Shown one piece after another: positions 38,201 to 50,449 of a stretch of 64,000 nt of DNA. Position 1 is the stretch's first letter, and each line of letters opens with the position of its first letter. The stretch lies in NCBI GenBank assembly GCA_003640385.1, contig RCAB01000005.1, forward strand, positions 434,001 to 498,000, read 5' to 3'. Under the pieces are notes generated by a model. It worked only from the letters and a program-made list of their open reading frames with translations, searched no databases and was not told where the DNA came from. Source of the DNA: Setaria digitata (Eukaryota > Nematoda > Chromadorea > Rhabditida > Setariidae). Both the position numbers and the translations under genes were made by a program.

Positions 38201-41200
38201 GACAAAGAAATGCATTTATGTGCAGTTGTCAGTTTCAGATTCGTTTTATGATTCTTCATTTTTTGATAGTAAAGTGACTGTTTTAGAAGTATAAGCGGAA
38301 GCGAATCAGTAAGCTCCACAGGTCCTTCAAATCGAGTGTCTTCAACAAGAAAACAGTTTGGTTCGGAAGCTTTTACACCAGTCGAAGGATCAAGTGAAGA
38401 TGAAGATGAAGAGGAGGTAGACGAGGAGGAGGAGGAGGAAGAAGAGGACGAGGATCAACAGGAAGAGCAGCAGCAAATCAAGAAGAGTGTTAATGGGATT
38501 CGTGGAGAAATTGACAAATTATCTGTGAATTCTGGTTAGCTAAATATTATCTGTTAATTAAAGTAATTTTTTCCAACTTCTCTCACAATTAATTATATGA
38601 GAGGGAAAAGTGAAATATTTGACATAATTTTGGGTTTTAGTTTCATTGAATTGCATAGAGTCTTTAACGATGTTTCTTGATTCGAGAGCTTTCATCTTTA
38701 TCCTAATAGTCTCATTCAGAATTTAGAATGTACAACACAATTTATCTCAGTGATACCGAAGTTTTTACCTTCGCACCAGTTTAGCAACTGTTAAAGGATA
38801 ACTAGTACATGGGAATTCAAAGTTCAAGCAAAACTCACTCACAGTGATCATATTCTCGCTGTAAAGAAGATTTATTTTTAATTTTTAAGCAGTTGAAAGA
38901 AAACCAGCGTTACTGCATAAAACTGAAGGAAATATTGGATGTGTTGGAGATGAGTCAGTAAGGTTTGCAATTTTCTCTCCATTTTTCCCTGCACTTTGCA
39001 CTGGGACATACTGATTTAATTTTTTATATTAATGCAGGATTTATTCGTTAATTACACTTTAATTGGAGAATTTTTTCTTTTTTTTTTTGAAACAATATTC
39101 ATAAATGCATGTTTTACAGCAGTATCACGGTACAGTCACAATTAACAGAAGATGACAAAATTGTTGAGAAGACATTAGATACAAGAAGTGAGAAAGTAAG
39201 GATTTCACACCTATTTTTTTAAACTATATCCTCTTAAAAACTTAGAGGATAAATCTTTATCAAATCGAGTTAGTACATGAAACTTTCCCAAAAATTGTCG
39301 TGTTTGCTTTACAGTTGGACGTTCATGATATAGACATCTCAGTGCTGTTAATTCTTCCTTTTCGCCTTTTTTGGCTAATATGATAAGATTTTTTTACTGT
39401 CCGATTTTTTAAAGATAGTTTCGAAAAGCTTCACATATTTAATTATTTAAAGGTTCTAAATATCGTTGTTTCATATACTCAATTTAGATTAAGGCAATTA
39501 ATTGAACTTGTTGAGGTCCTCGGTATTGCAAATATAGAAGGATATTTTAACGATCACTGCTATCTTCCTGTGGAGTTGTCGGAACAGCTGAAAAAAGAAT
39601 TTGAAGAAAATGTCTCGACATGCAATGATAGCGAAACGATATTTTCTGGGTATTGTGAAACGACAAAATTGAGGGAACCGAGAAAAACATTGCTGCAACA
39701 CTTACAAGATAAAACTGGTATAACAATACAGTTGATGACAAGTAATGCATCCATCCTGAACAGCTGTACAAAGATAAGCTCAACAAATTAGCATCTGAGG
39801 TGTTCTTGGCGTAGAATTTTAAATTTCACTTGGTATTATATTTTAAAATATGCGAAGGTCAGACTTTCAAATTTCTTTGGAATGCATATTTTAAAATTCA
39901 GCAAAAGTAAAGAAACGGTATTATCGAAATGAACTTGCTTCGTTACTTCCACCACCTGTTGACGTGGAACAGCTTGCATGGGAATCAAATTGGAGACCAG
40001 CAAAACAGTGGGAGAAACGAACTCCGGAGGAAGAGAAAGAAATCTTCTGGAAATTTGAAAAAGTTGGTTCACTTCAAGAGAAGTTCGAAAAGGAGGAAAA
40101 GTGGTGTAATAATACCCTACAAAATAATGGCTAAATTTTGAGCACAGTTTTTTCTTTCTTTTTTTTTTTTTTTTTTTTAAATCGCAAGGTTCAAAACTTC
40201 TCATTTTCAAGGAAGGCCTGGATGCGGAAGATTTGATGTTTTTGGAAAAAGCATTTCATGAGATGCAAAATGATGGAACAGCAACTTGGAGTAGGAAATT
40301 ATACTGGGTGCCACCGAGAAAAGTACCAGAAGTCCATCTGCTGGTTAGATGCTACTAAATACATTCGAGGGAAGTTAGAGTTATCTTGCGGCAAAATTTT
40401 GGGATTTTGATTTGTAGAGATGAAAAATAGTATTTCACAATTTTTTATTTTGCATGACGATTCTTTTTACAGGATAAACCGAGAAAAATTGGAAAAAATA
40501 TTTACTATTATGATGATCCTGAGGTAAGCTGTGTGAGGTTTCTTCATTTCAAATGAAAAAAGAAAGTTACTGAAAAATCATGGAACCTTATCAATTCGTC
40601 AGAATTGTAGTGCTTGTATGTAAACCTATTTTTGCTATAGCTGGAAGGTGTAATACCTCATTCTTCTGGATGTGCTCGCACGGAAGGCTATTATAAATTG
40701 TCTCACAAAGAAAAACGGGGCGTTCTACGACGACCAGATGTTTTCTTAACAGAAATAAATGAGAAGGCTTGTCATTTAAATGCCATATATATACAACAGT
40801 TTTGCACTACTTAACTGCTGCAATTTGAAGGAAAATTATTTTTATTAAAATAACGAACTTAAAATCAAAAAGAAAATTCATGACATTCACAGTTACATTC
40901 CTGTGGAAAGATATTAGTGTTTTTGATTGTGCTCCATGATGTTCTACTTTCATTTTGCTCTACGAATGCTTTTCAGGAAGGATTATGCCACATTTTTTAA
41001 TTGATTAGGAGTAAAATTTTAATCTATGTTGACATTTATAGGATGATGAGAAGGCTCGTTATTTAGTACAGTCTACTCGAGAAGCGCGAAGTATGAATCG
41101 TCGTCTGTTGGCGTCAATGGGTGATACCTCGTCGGATATATTTAAAGTCAATCAGTTGAAAGTAAAGATTTTTCATTTCCCGCATGCTTTTGCTATGATA

Positions 41201-42982
41201 TGAAAACTATTTTCATCTTGATATTATTTGTATTTTTTCGTTTTTCACATCTTCTGACGGTTTTGAATTTCGTTCTATAATTTGAAAATTTTTATGATAT
41301 TCCTGATGTCAGCTGTTGTTTGCTACTTTCTGTTTATGCAGAGATGGTTGTGAGTGCACTTACAATTTCGTTGAGTGAGTAGTCAGTGAAAAAAAGAAAA
41401 AAAAAAAAAACAGTATTGAAGATGTGAGGGTCCTAAACAAATTGATCAAAACGCACCATCAAAAGTGGAACCTGCAGTTTAATTTGACTCAACACAGGAA
41501 AACTCATCCTTCCAGGTTAATAAGGTTGGCAGATTGAGAACTCTCATGAGTTTAGCACTTTAACTTAATGTTTGCATCCCACAGCGCCAGTTCTGCTTAC
41601 CAAAAATAATTCACTTAAGGGAGTACACAGTCGGTTTTGTGCTTCATTATTTCAAGCAAGACGTCATACTCATTGAAAGTTTGAGAATAGATTAAGTCAG
41701 TAGTATAAAAGTATAAGAAACGAACAAAGTATGAGAAACGAACCATGCAGTTGAGAAAAGCACGTATTTAATTTTTGGATGCTTGAGATTTATGCAAGAA
41801 AATTTCTTGGGAACTGTTATTATTTGGATAGGAGATTGAGATTCCCAAATTCTGAAAGAATTTAGAGATATTTTTTTTTTTTTTTTTACCGTAATAGATG
41901 AATTGTGGTATCGAGTTTTTCTTTTTTTGTCCACTCTACTTTTTCTAATTTCATGGTAAATCCAGTATCTTAATTAATGGCTGAAAATAAAAGAAGTTTC
42001 AATTCGTAATCTCAAACCTCTGTTGAACTATATAGAAGGCGTACTTTAACAATAAGCAAGAAAAGTGGTAGCAGCAATGATAACTGTCTCGTAGCTTTGG
42101 ATAGCAGTTAGCAGTGAGTAAAGAAAATTCTGTAGAGGTTATGCAAGAGTGGCATGTCCCAACATTTTTGTTAAAAACAAAAATAATTTTCAGACAAAAA
42201 AAAATCACTCAAGTTCGCTTGACTTTGTATTTATGCACCATGCGCTACTTGTTAAATTCAGATTTTATTTTTAGTTTCGTAAGAAACTCATCAAGTTTGC
42301 TCGATCTCGTATTCATGGTTGGGGTTTGTATGCGTTGGAAGCAATCGCTCCAGATGAGATGATTGTGGAGTATATCGGACAAAAAATACGACCAACCGTG
42401 GCAGATGAACGTGAAAAACGTTACGAAAGACGTGGAATGGGTTCAAGCTATTTGTTCCGTATCGATTCTGATAATGTGAGCTAGATCGTTTTAAAATTTC
42501 TTTTTCTTAAAGGATTTAGTATTCATAAAATAAGGTTATCATTATGAGATATTCATATAGAGTTTTTACAAACCAATTATTAGTTATTGCATATTTCTAT
42601 GCATATACTGTTTTTATTACCAATATTGCTCTACATTTCTAAAGCAGCATCATTTTGAATTGTTTGGATCATATCAGAGGATTTTATTAGATGTGACTAC
42701 GCCCTCAAATTGACTTACTATTGCTCTTTTTTTAAACTCATGATTTTACAGGTTATAGATGCTACACAAATGGGAAATTTGGCTCGATTCATAAATCACT
42801 CTTGTCAGCCAAACTGTTATGCAAAAATTGTTGTAGTGGATGGTGAAAAACGAATCGTTATCTACAGCAAGTTACCAATCAATAAGGGCGATGAAATAAC
42901 ATATGATTATAAGTTCCCAATTGAAGAGGACAAAATTGATTGTCTCTGCGGAGCGCCGGGATGTCGGGGTTCTTTGAATTAA
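27979..42982 (+). CDS. set-2: SET1/SETD1-type histone H3K4 methyltransferase (COMPASS catalytic subunit); first exon not located
   Basis: Thirty-six exons join in one frame to about 1,715 residues. The first seen runs from about 27979 to 28136. Later anchors include 28903-29000, 29135-29307, 30309-30656, 32783-33037, 37801-38018, 38287-38534, 39315-39346 (32-base microexon), 39488-39717, 39902-40062, 40212-40343, 40473-40523, 40641-40739, 41042-41161, 42275-42475 and 42752-42982. An RRM lies near residues 60-140 ([18 protein letters not shown]). Then come a Pro-rich stretch, Ser/Arg-rich stretches and an acidic Glu run. The N-SET region ([17 protein letters not shown]) leads to a WDR5-binding-type Win motif (GCARTEGYY). 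The SET domain shows [20 protein letters not shown] and [10 protein letters not shown], and the post-SET has [13 protein letters not shown]. By family knowledge it methylates H3K4 at active promoters, within COMPASS with WDR5, RBBP5, ASH2 and DPY30. The first exon must end at codon phase 1. Confidence 0.93.
34422..34469. repeat. Inverted repeat (20-base arms, 8-base loop) inside a SET1 intron
   Basis: Left arm 34422-34441 and right arm 34450-34469 are reverse complements with a single mismatch, separated by TAACCGTC. The right arm ends 19 bases before the start of the exon at 34489. The intron itself is only 156 bases long. Confidence 0.85.
35211..35237. repeat. AT dinucleotide run in a SET1 intron
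   Basis: About 13 perfect AT units lie in the intron between the exons ending at 35033 and starting at 35345. Confidence 0.9.
36606..36626. repeat. ATT trinucleotide run in a SET1 intron
   Basis: Six to seven ATT units lie in the intron following the exon that ends at 36525. Confidence 0.8.
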
Positions 42983-43044
42983 CGAGTAGCAGCTAATTGG
43001 GCACGATTTTCGCGCTAAAAATGCCTTAGGTATATAGATTATTG

Positions 43045-43079
43045 TATTCGAAATAAAATTCAGAATTTTATTTCGAATA
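43045..43079. terminator. Palindromic, two-way poly(A) signal downstream of SET1
   Basis: Arms of 17 bases (43045-43061 and 43063-43079) are perfect reverse complements around one central A. The arm contains AATAAA on the + strand (43052-43057), 70 bases after the SET1 stop, and the same hexamer on the - strand (43067-43072). A further + strand AATAAA begins at 43076. It should serve as the SET1 cleavage and polyadenylation signal. Whether a minus-strand transcript also uses it cannot be told. Confidence 0.6.
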
Positions 43080-43082
43080 AAA

Positions 43083-46000
43083 ATACTCTGAAAAAAAAAT
43101 ACCTTAATTTTTCACACATTTAGCCATATTAGCATTTCTGAAACGTATCCTTCATGACGTATTGGAAAATCGGTGACCAAAATATATCGTAACTTGTTCA
43201 TGACTGGATGCGCTTGTAAGGTTTAATCGCCATGAGATTTAGAAATTTGTTGGATATTGATAGAAGTTTCCAACAAATGCATTTGTATCTTTTTATCTTG
43301 ACTAGAGGCGCTTTAATGTTGGATCTAGTTTGCTACCTCCGGACAAGTTTTATGCGTCCATTTTGATTAAAGCTTTTCCAAACCCTGATTGTGCTGAATC
43401 CGGTTTGACCAAACCTCTTTTAGATTGAAAGGATTACTTTTGATTCTTGATTATGGTATATACGTGGTCAATGGATAAAGCATGACTGGTGGAGAACATG
43501 GATATAGAGTTTGCTAGTCACTGAAAGTCAGAAAGTCAAAAACATAACCAGCCAACTGATACGTCCTCATTTATGTGTCGTTTAGGGTTCGAGATAGTGT
43601 TTCAGTCTACAAATTCGCTAGGTTTTGCATGTATTATAATTTTCATTTCCGTAACGTACTTGAGTCTATTGTATGTTTAAATTCTTAATTTTAATTTTAT
43701 TTTAATGATTTGTCGTTTTTTCAAAATGACACACTTTTCAGTGGTGTTATTTTTTACAAAAGACTTTAAAACTTTGTGAATTTTAAAGATCACTAGCAGG
43801 TTCCAATAGGGCCAATTATTTCTGAAGTAGTGATACTTTCACCAAAATTTCGCTGATTTTAATGAGTAAAAGAGCAGAAGGATTCTATGCTTTTACGCCC
43901 ACACCTGTTAGATATCAGGTATCAGTACCCTAGTTCTAGCTTAATATCGTTATGGAGTTAAATCCAACTTGTCCACTGAATCTGTTTTTTTCCGAATATA
44001 ATTAAGATGTATAAGGAATATTTTTAAAATGAAATATAAGAAGTTGCATAATATGTGAAAGGAAACTTAGCATAAAAGCTTTAAAAGCAGTACTGCTTGC
44101 AAAAGAAGTTTGACACATCTAGTGCAATATCAGAAAATTACGAGGTGCATTCAGGTTTGCTTTATCACTTTGTCCTTTTTCATTACGTCTGTTAAGATCT
44201 GTGAGTCGTTTTTTAGTACTTAGCTATTTAAACTGCCATTCATCTGCTTAGTAAAGAATTAATTGATTCTTGGTTCCAAGTTTTTGGCCAGTCACTATCT
44301 CATAGAGGAAGATCTGTGATGCTATGTTAGAAAAGCTGTAATTCAGTTTTTTATCTGCATTTTAGAACTGTATTGCTAGTCATCTGAAATGCTGTTATTC
44401 TTTTCCTGATTTTGACAACTGATTAATGGTTTTATATAAGAATGTATGGTCATTCATTAATGCATACATGAATAATAGTTTTCCGGAACTTCCTGATTTC
44501 AGAATTCCATAAAGTTTGAGCAATTATTTATTGGAAAACTTAACTTTGTTTTTTAATTGTTTTTCGTTTCCTTATTGATTTTATAAAAGAAATGTCACTG
44601 TCTGTATGTAGACATGGTTGGTACAAATAAAAGAACAATGCTTATAATTCATTCGATTAGGTGCTACCCATCAATATTGCTTACATATTTATTATTCGAA
44701 TTTCCTTTTGTTTACCCACTCAACAAATTTCATTTCTGTGGCTTGAAGTTTCGGCAAATTATCTTTTGTGTTGATACTGTGATGTGGTGGTGTAATTCCA
44801 ACAGTAGGATTGTTTAGGAGTTTTTCTAGGAGTGGAGGCAGTGTTTGTTTTCAGTTCTGCTTCTTTAATAAATTTACCAGAACTACTGCTGTAATAATTG
44901 TACGATTCGGTGGTTCTTGGCATTACTGGAAAGTGAGTAAGTATAGATATGATGCTTTTACTTAGAAGGTAAGGTGGTCGGTTGGATATAGTTCCATGCA
45001 CTCTAAGGATATGAAGCTTAGGCAGCAATTCAGGTAGGTAAAATATTGTTCACTTATTTCATTGGATTGGTTATTTAATTTCATCTAATCTCTTTTTTGT
45101 TGAATTAGTCACGTTTAGTTTACGACTTGAAATTTAGTTTTTGTTTCTGGAATTAGTAAATTTGGATTTGCCATACGATTCCATGACCAATTAGGTTGGC
45201 ATTCTGGGCGCTGGATCCTAGTAAGCTTGTTCATATTACCGCTTCTATTTTAAAGAATTTTGTGATTTTATCATAAGTACCATTTAGTATTTTAAAAGGG
45301 TACTTCATGACACAGTTTTCAATGACTTTTTAATTCACTTTTCATTGATTAATCCATTACATTTAATGCTAATTCTTGATGGTATTTAGCAGTTAAATTT
45401 TCAAACAATCTCTAGAAGTGCAATTAGAGTGTAATATCTTTTTCGTTTTGTTTTCTTGAAGACTATCATTTTCACCAACTTTTCATTTGAATTTTTTTTA
45501 GTAATTTAAATTTAACTTAAGGAGAATCAGTGCTGTGAAACTATTGAAGTTTTGCTGGGGAGTGGTGTTTGGACCAAAGAGATGTTTTGAAAAAGCCTTC
45601 CAAAGTTTTTTTAATTTGATTATATATGTTTAGGCTTGATCTTAATCATCTGATCTTGTGCGTTACATGAAACCATTGAATGTTTTGATACTTGTATTTT
45701 TTGAGGTATAATACACAGTGCACTGTCATCTCCGATTACGTATCAGGTTATTTTTTTTTTTTCTTATAGTAAAATGGAATTGAAGAGAAAAATTTTGATT
45801 GGAATATTTGCTTGAAAGGTGAAGGAATTTTTCATATCTTTTCTTTCTAAAATGGTTGCCTCACCTCGACCTATTTTACCAACGATTGAAAAGCATTTGA
45901 AACGGTTTGCTCTGGGAGGTGGTTTATTTCGGCTACGGTATTTAATAGGTATTTAACTGCTTGCATTTATCAGTCCACTAGAGAGAGTTCGCTACTTTAA

Positions 46001-46488
46001 AGAATGTTATCGTTGTTACTTTATTTTCTTTACTGTTATTATTCGTTCATGAGGACGTTTTGGACGTAATCTGTAGAGATTTCCTGGAGGTTAAGGAAGG
46101 TGCCACCCATGGCACTCCCGAGATTTCTTTCTTGCTCACCTTGGAATATTTGCTTTTGGATTCTTTCACCTTCACTCAGAAGAAAAACCAAGCACGCAAA
46201 CGTGTTTAAAATTACGAACTTCAGTTGTATCGAATACTCCTGGAACGAAAACATGCACTTGGGATGTAACCAGTATGTTTACTCTTCACGGTGCTATTTT
46301 ATGAAGAGTTTAATCCTACTCGGTACATGTGTGTGGTAAGTAAGGTATGAATGCTTTCCCGTTCCCCATTCCGGTGACTTTCAGGAATCATCAGCTTAGC
46401 AGGACCATGTGACCGTGTGGACTTGTGGACATTTACTTCCTGTGAAACACACATCAGTGCTGCTTTATGTACACTGTTGTAGAAGCAA
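43083..46488. other. Intergenic region between SET1 and TTC7
   Basis: About 3.4 kb with no certain gene. Two candidates are described under findings: a phase-compatible alternative first exon for TTC7 at 45852-45948, and a minus-strand frame at 46039-46254 with a hydrophobic N-terminus. Frames at 44614-44817 and 44759-45028 show nothing recognisable. Confidence 0.4.
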
Positions 46489-49400
46489 ATGAGCTCGAAA
46501 CTGAGAGGAAGCAGACTGGAAGCGGAAGTTGATAAGTGTCGCTCGGAGTGCAACTGGAGAAGGTTAGGCGATGTACTTGTCTCCGTACGGTCCAAAAACA
46601 GTGGCATGCAACAGTACGGAGATTTGTTGCAAGCAGAATATATTATTGAGTCTTTTATCGACCAGAATTCAGGTAGTTTTCTTAGGAAGTTAAAAGAGGA
46701 ACAATAAAATGTTTACATATTTTTTAATTGGTGCATTTTCAGGAAGGCATCACTTCCACTTACTTTCTGCCGTCTAAACTGTTTTGAATGTTCCATATAC
46801 TCTAATTTTTAATTGAAAAAAAAAGTGCTTTCATCTTGGTCACCTTAGTATCAAGATAGTGCTCACCCTGATGTAATCTGAGCGTTTGGTAACTCGCATT
46901 GCTGGCGTTTTAGAAAGTGTTTTTTTTTCTTTTTTTTACAGAACTTCTGGAATCGAAAGTGGATAACAAGAAAAATTTAGAAAAAGCAGCAAAACTTTTA
47001 AACAGTACACTGCAGTCTTCGTTGGCCGAAAAAGCTACGGTTCATTTGGAGGCTAATTTGTTGCTTGCGAAATTACATTATTATTGGTATCTTCTATCGA
47101 AATTAAATTTGGCGAGGTTTAAGGGTGCAGGATCGATTTCAAAAGTCATTGGTCTAATTGATGCTTTTTTTCATCTAACCTGCAAAACAGGAGTTGTTTT
47201 AGCGAATTTTAAATTTCTTTTATTCAGATCACCAAGTTTTCATCTTACAGCGCAGAGTATGCACAAGCAATGAAGGATATTGAAAATTCTCGACTAGAGT
47301 TCGGTGATACTCCATTTGAATCATTACGCGATCTTCGTTTAGTTGCCGAAGCTTACGCTATAAAAGGTTTAGAGTTTTATTTTTTTTCTGGAAGAATAAT
47401 AAATTTGAAAATGGCGGTGTCATAGAGTTTATGATTCTATCAAAGAGATTATATAAAGACTGTGTATGATGACTCGTTTAAAATGCTTAACTTTTCTCAA
47501 TGGAAATAAATTTGACAAATATCTTTGATGCAAAAACTTAGTTTAACACTTATAATATTAATTTATTTTTTATAATCGTTAATGATGTTTTCTAGGATTT
47601 TCCATTGAAGCAACAATGAAGCATTTAAAGAAACCCGATTTGGAGAAGTCTCAAATGAGGGCACTTTTTTGTTTCGAAAAATCAGCTGAGCTAGCCATAT
47701 CATATGTCCAAGAGCTAGAAAAATCGATAAGTTTGCGAAACAGTTAGTATTTCTATTTCTTCTTATACATCTAAAAGTTGCGACTATGCTGTATGTTACA
47801 ATGAGATGCGGTGGAAAGTTTCGACCTTATTACGTGGTTTTTGAAATTTTACAAGTTTAAGGAAGTGGTTTACTTTCATCAAGTGCTAACGGAATTAATG
47901 GGAAGCAGAATGTCGATAGAATGGGTAATTCTTCTTACGTGCACTAGACATAACCATCGTTTCGTCTTCATTGTTAACCTTGGTCTTGCTTCATAATGTT
48001 TCATGATTCATTGTGGTAAATAGCTTTGATTCACAAACTGTTGCAAAATTATTCAAGTTCACATGAACAATCTTAATACAAGAGCCGCGCGACATTTATG
48101 ATCAGTCTTTTTTGTATCGAGTATTTCACAGGAGAACTGCTGGAGACAACATTGGAAAGAGTACCCTTGTTACGTCTACGACATAATTTGATTGATAGAC
48201 CGTGGGATGGTGAGGGAGTTGAGTGGTATCGTCGAATCATGACGTCACTGGGTGATAAAGTGGTTGGTGAAAAATTGCAGCAGAGGTTTGTAAAGCAATT
48301 CGTTAATTTAAAACTATGATCATTCGCTGGAAATGAAGTGCTATTTTTTTTTTTTGCAGCGTTATAAATTTTAAATTTTTCATTTACTGGTCGAATAGAT
48401 TTTCAGGTTGAGTCGACAGTTAGCAGAAGTACTGATCAGGGGTATGCCGGATTCTGATTACATGGAGTCACAGTCTGTCAGCACGAAATCACAGAACTTG
48501 AGGTTTTCCGCTAAACTTTCAAAATTCACCTTAGATTTCCGTTCACTGCAATTTATGTTTCTGGGTTACGTTTATCATAAATACTAAAAATCGAAGTAAT
48601 TTTCTAGAAGACGAATGGCACTATTACCATTTTGTTTGGATTTACTAAATAATTTGTAGCAACTGCTCTATTTTGAAATGTTTACTAGATACTTTTTGTA
48701 GATTTTATACTGGATCACACAGAGGTTATTTTTCACCTGCATCGCGAATCGAAGAGATCTTGTTGTTATTGCTCATTAGTGAGGTAAATGAAAGATTATT
48801 TCCATATTTTTGTTTAGAAAACATGTGAATAACAGTGGAATATTGCTTCTTTAAATGTACTTCTTTTAGGTTCTGGCAACAAAAGATGTTGTTTTAAGTC
48901 GAGCCGAAGAACTGGCAGACAGTCGGCAAAATTCGCTGCGTGTAGCAAAATCAGTGTATAATTTGCTCACTTTGGTTCGATTCCATATCCTCTGTTTGAA
49001 AATATTTGAATGACAGCTGTTTTTTATTGTTCGTTAAGCCGTCATCAAATTAAAGCATTATTTCAGTACGGAACACGCTTTCTTTTAAGAGTTAGCGAAA
49101 GGGAAAAATTGAATTTTGATATATAAATTTAATTCCAGCTTATTACTTAATGTAATTTCGATAAGTTCTACTGGACATGCGAATTTCTGTTCTCCTAAGC
49201 GAATAAGCCAGAAATTAGATATTGGAAATTAGTAACTTATTGATTAGCTCTTACTCTCGGATTGCATGTAAAATCTTATTTCGAAATATTTTGAAATGGA
49301 GCAATTTTAATAGTCACAAAGTAATTTTATTTTCTTATATAATATGAAAACATTAATGATAGGGAGGACTAAGGTGTTTGGTGAAATATGAGGTCTGGCC

Positions 49401-50417
49401 CGTTTCAGTTGTTCCAGAAACTCTTTTACAGTTTACTGCCGTGAGTGTTGTCTAAAAAGTCAATGCATACCACATTCTGTTGAAATACTCCATTGAGACA
49501 TTCTGGTAGTATTTACCCCGATAATATTTCATAGAGTATTTAGGTGTTGTCAGCTCTACGACAGTACGAACTATTGTCAAGTATCCATGAAAAAGCGATG
49601 AAATTTGCAAACGAGGACAAATATCTATGGTAATTATAATAATTTCTTTTTTTAATGCATCAGCTGCTTAATCTTTTGATAAAAGATTTGGGTTTTGATC
49701 AGAGTATTCTCAGTAGATTCAAGATTTTACCATTTTACTGTTTCAGGTTTCAGTTCGCTTTGACATTACTTTGTCATGGGAGATATATAAGAGCATCAAG
49801 AATCTTAACGCAGTGTTTAGCTATCGAGCAATATGATGATAGTTCACTTGGACAACATCTTTTTGCAGCCAGTGTTGCAATTGAGCATCTTGGTCAATAT
49901 GATGAAGGTAAAACAATTTTAGTTGTTATTAAAAGAAATTTTTAGATTGTATGTGGAAAATCATTTTCTCACATGGAAAATTAATTGATTTGAAATGCAT
50001 ATTTAACTTTAAGGGAGTTCTTTGAATCCAAAGCACTGAAGAAGTTTTTGTAAAAAATTATTGCCTACAAATTATTCCTTCTTGCAGTATGTTTATTTGA
50101 ATGTTTAGGATGTTTCAGTACTATTTTTTTTTAACAGCATACTTTGTAACCTTAACTTCAGCTATATCTCATGCTGAAAAAGCCTTCCGGATGTGTGAAG
50201 GAAATTGGCTTTCTGGTCGATGTTTACTATTGAAAGCTATTGCGCTTAGGTATGGATTAATAACTAAAATCAAAAAATCAAATCTAATTATGTTTGTTTC
50301 TCTATATTTGGTGTGGTTATAAATTAGCGAAATTCTTACGGCTTATATTTTCTGTGTGTTAATAGTAATTATTTGTTTGGAAAGCTTGTGATGTTACTCT
50401 TTTTTATTGAAAGTTAG

Positions 50418-50449
<32 letters not shown>

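Noticed and set aside
49365..49440. Candidate extra TTC7 exon reading VKYEVWPVSVVPETLLQFTA
   Set aside because: Joining 48974 directly to 49544 gives exactly the family spacing (VYNLLTL followed by VLSALRQYELLSS), and no acceptor puts the block in phase.
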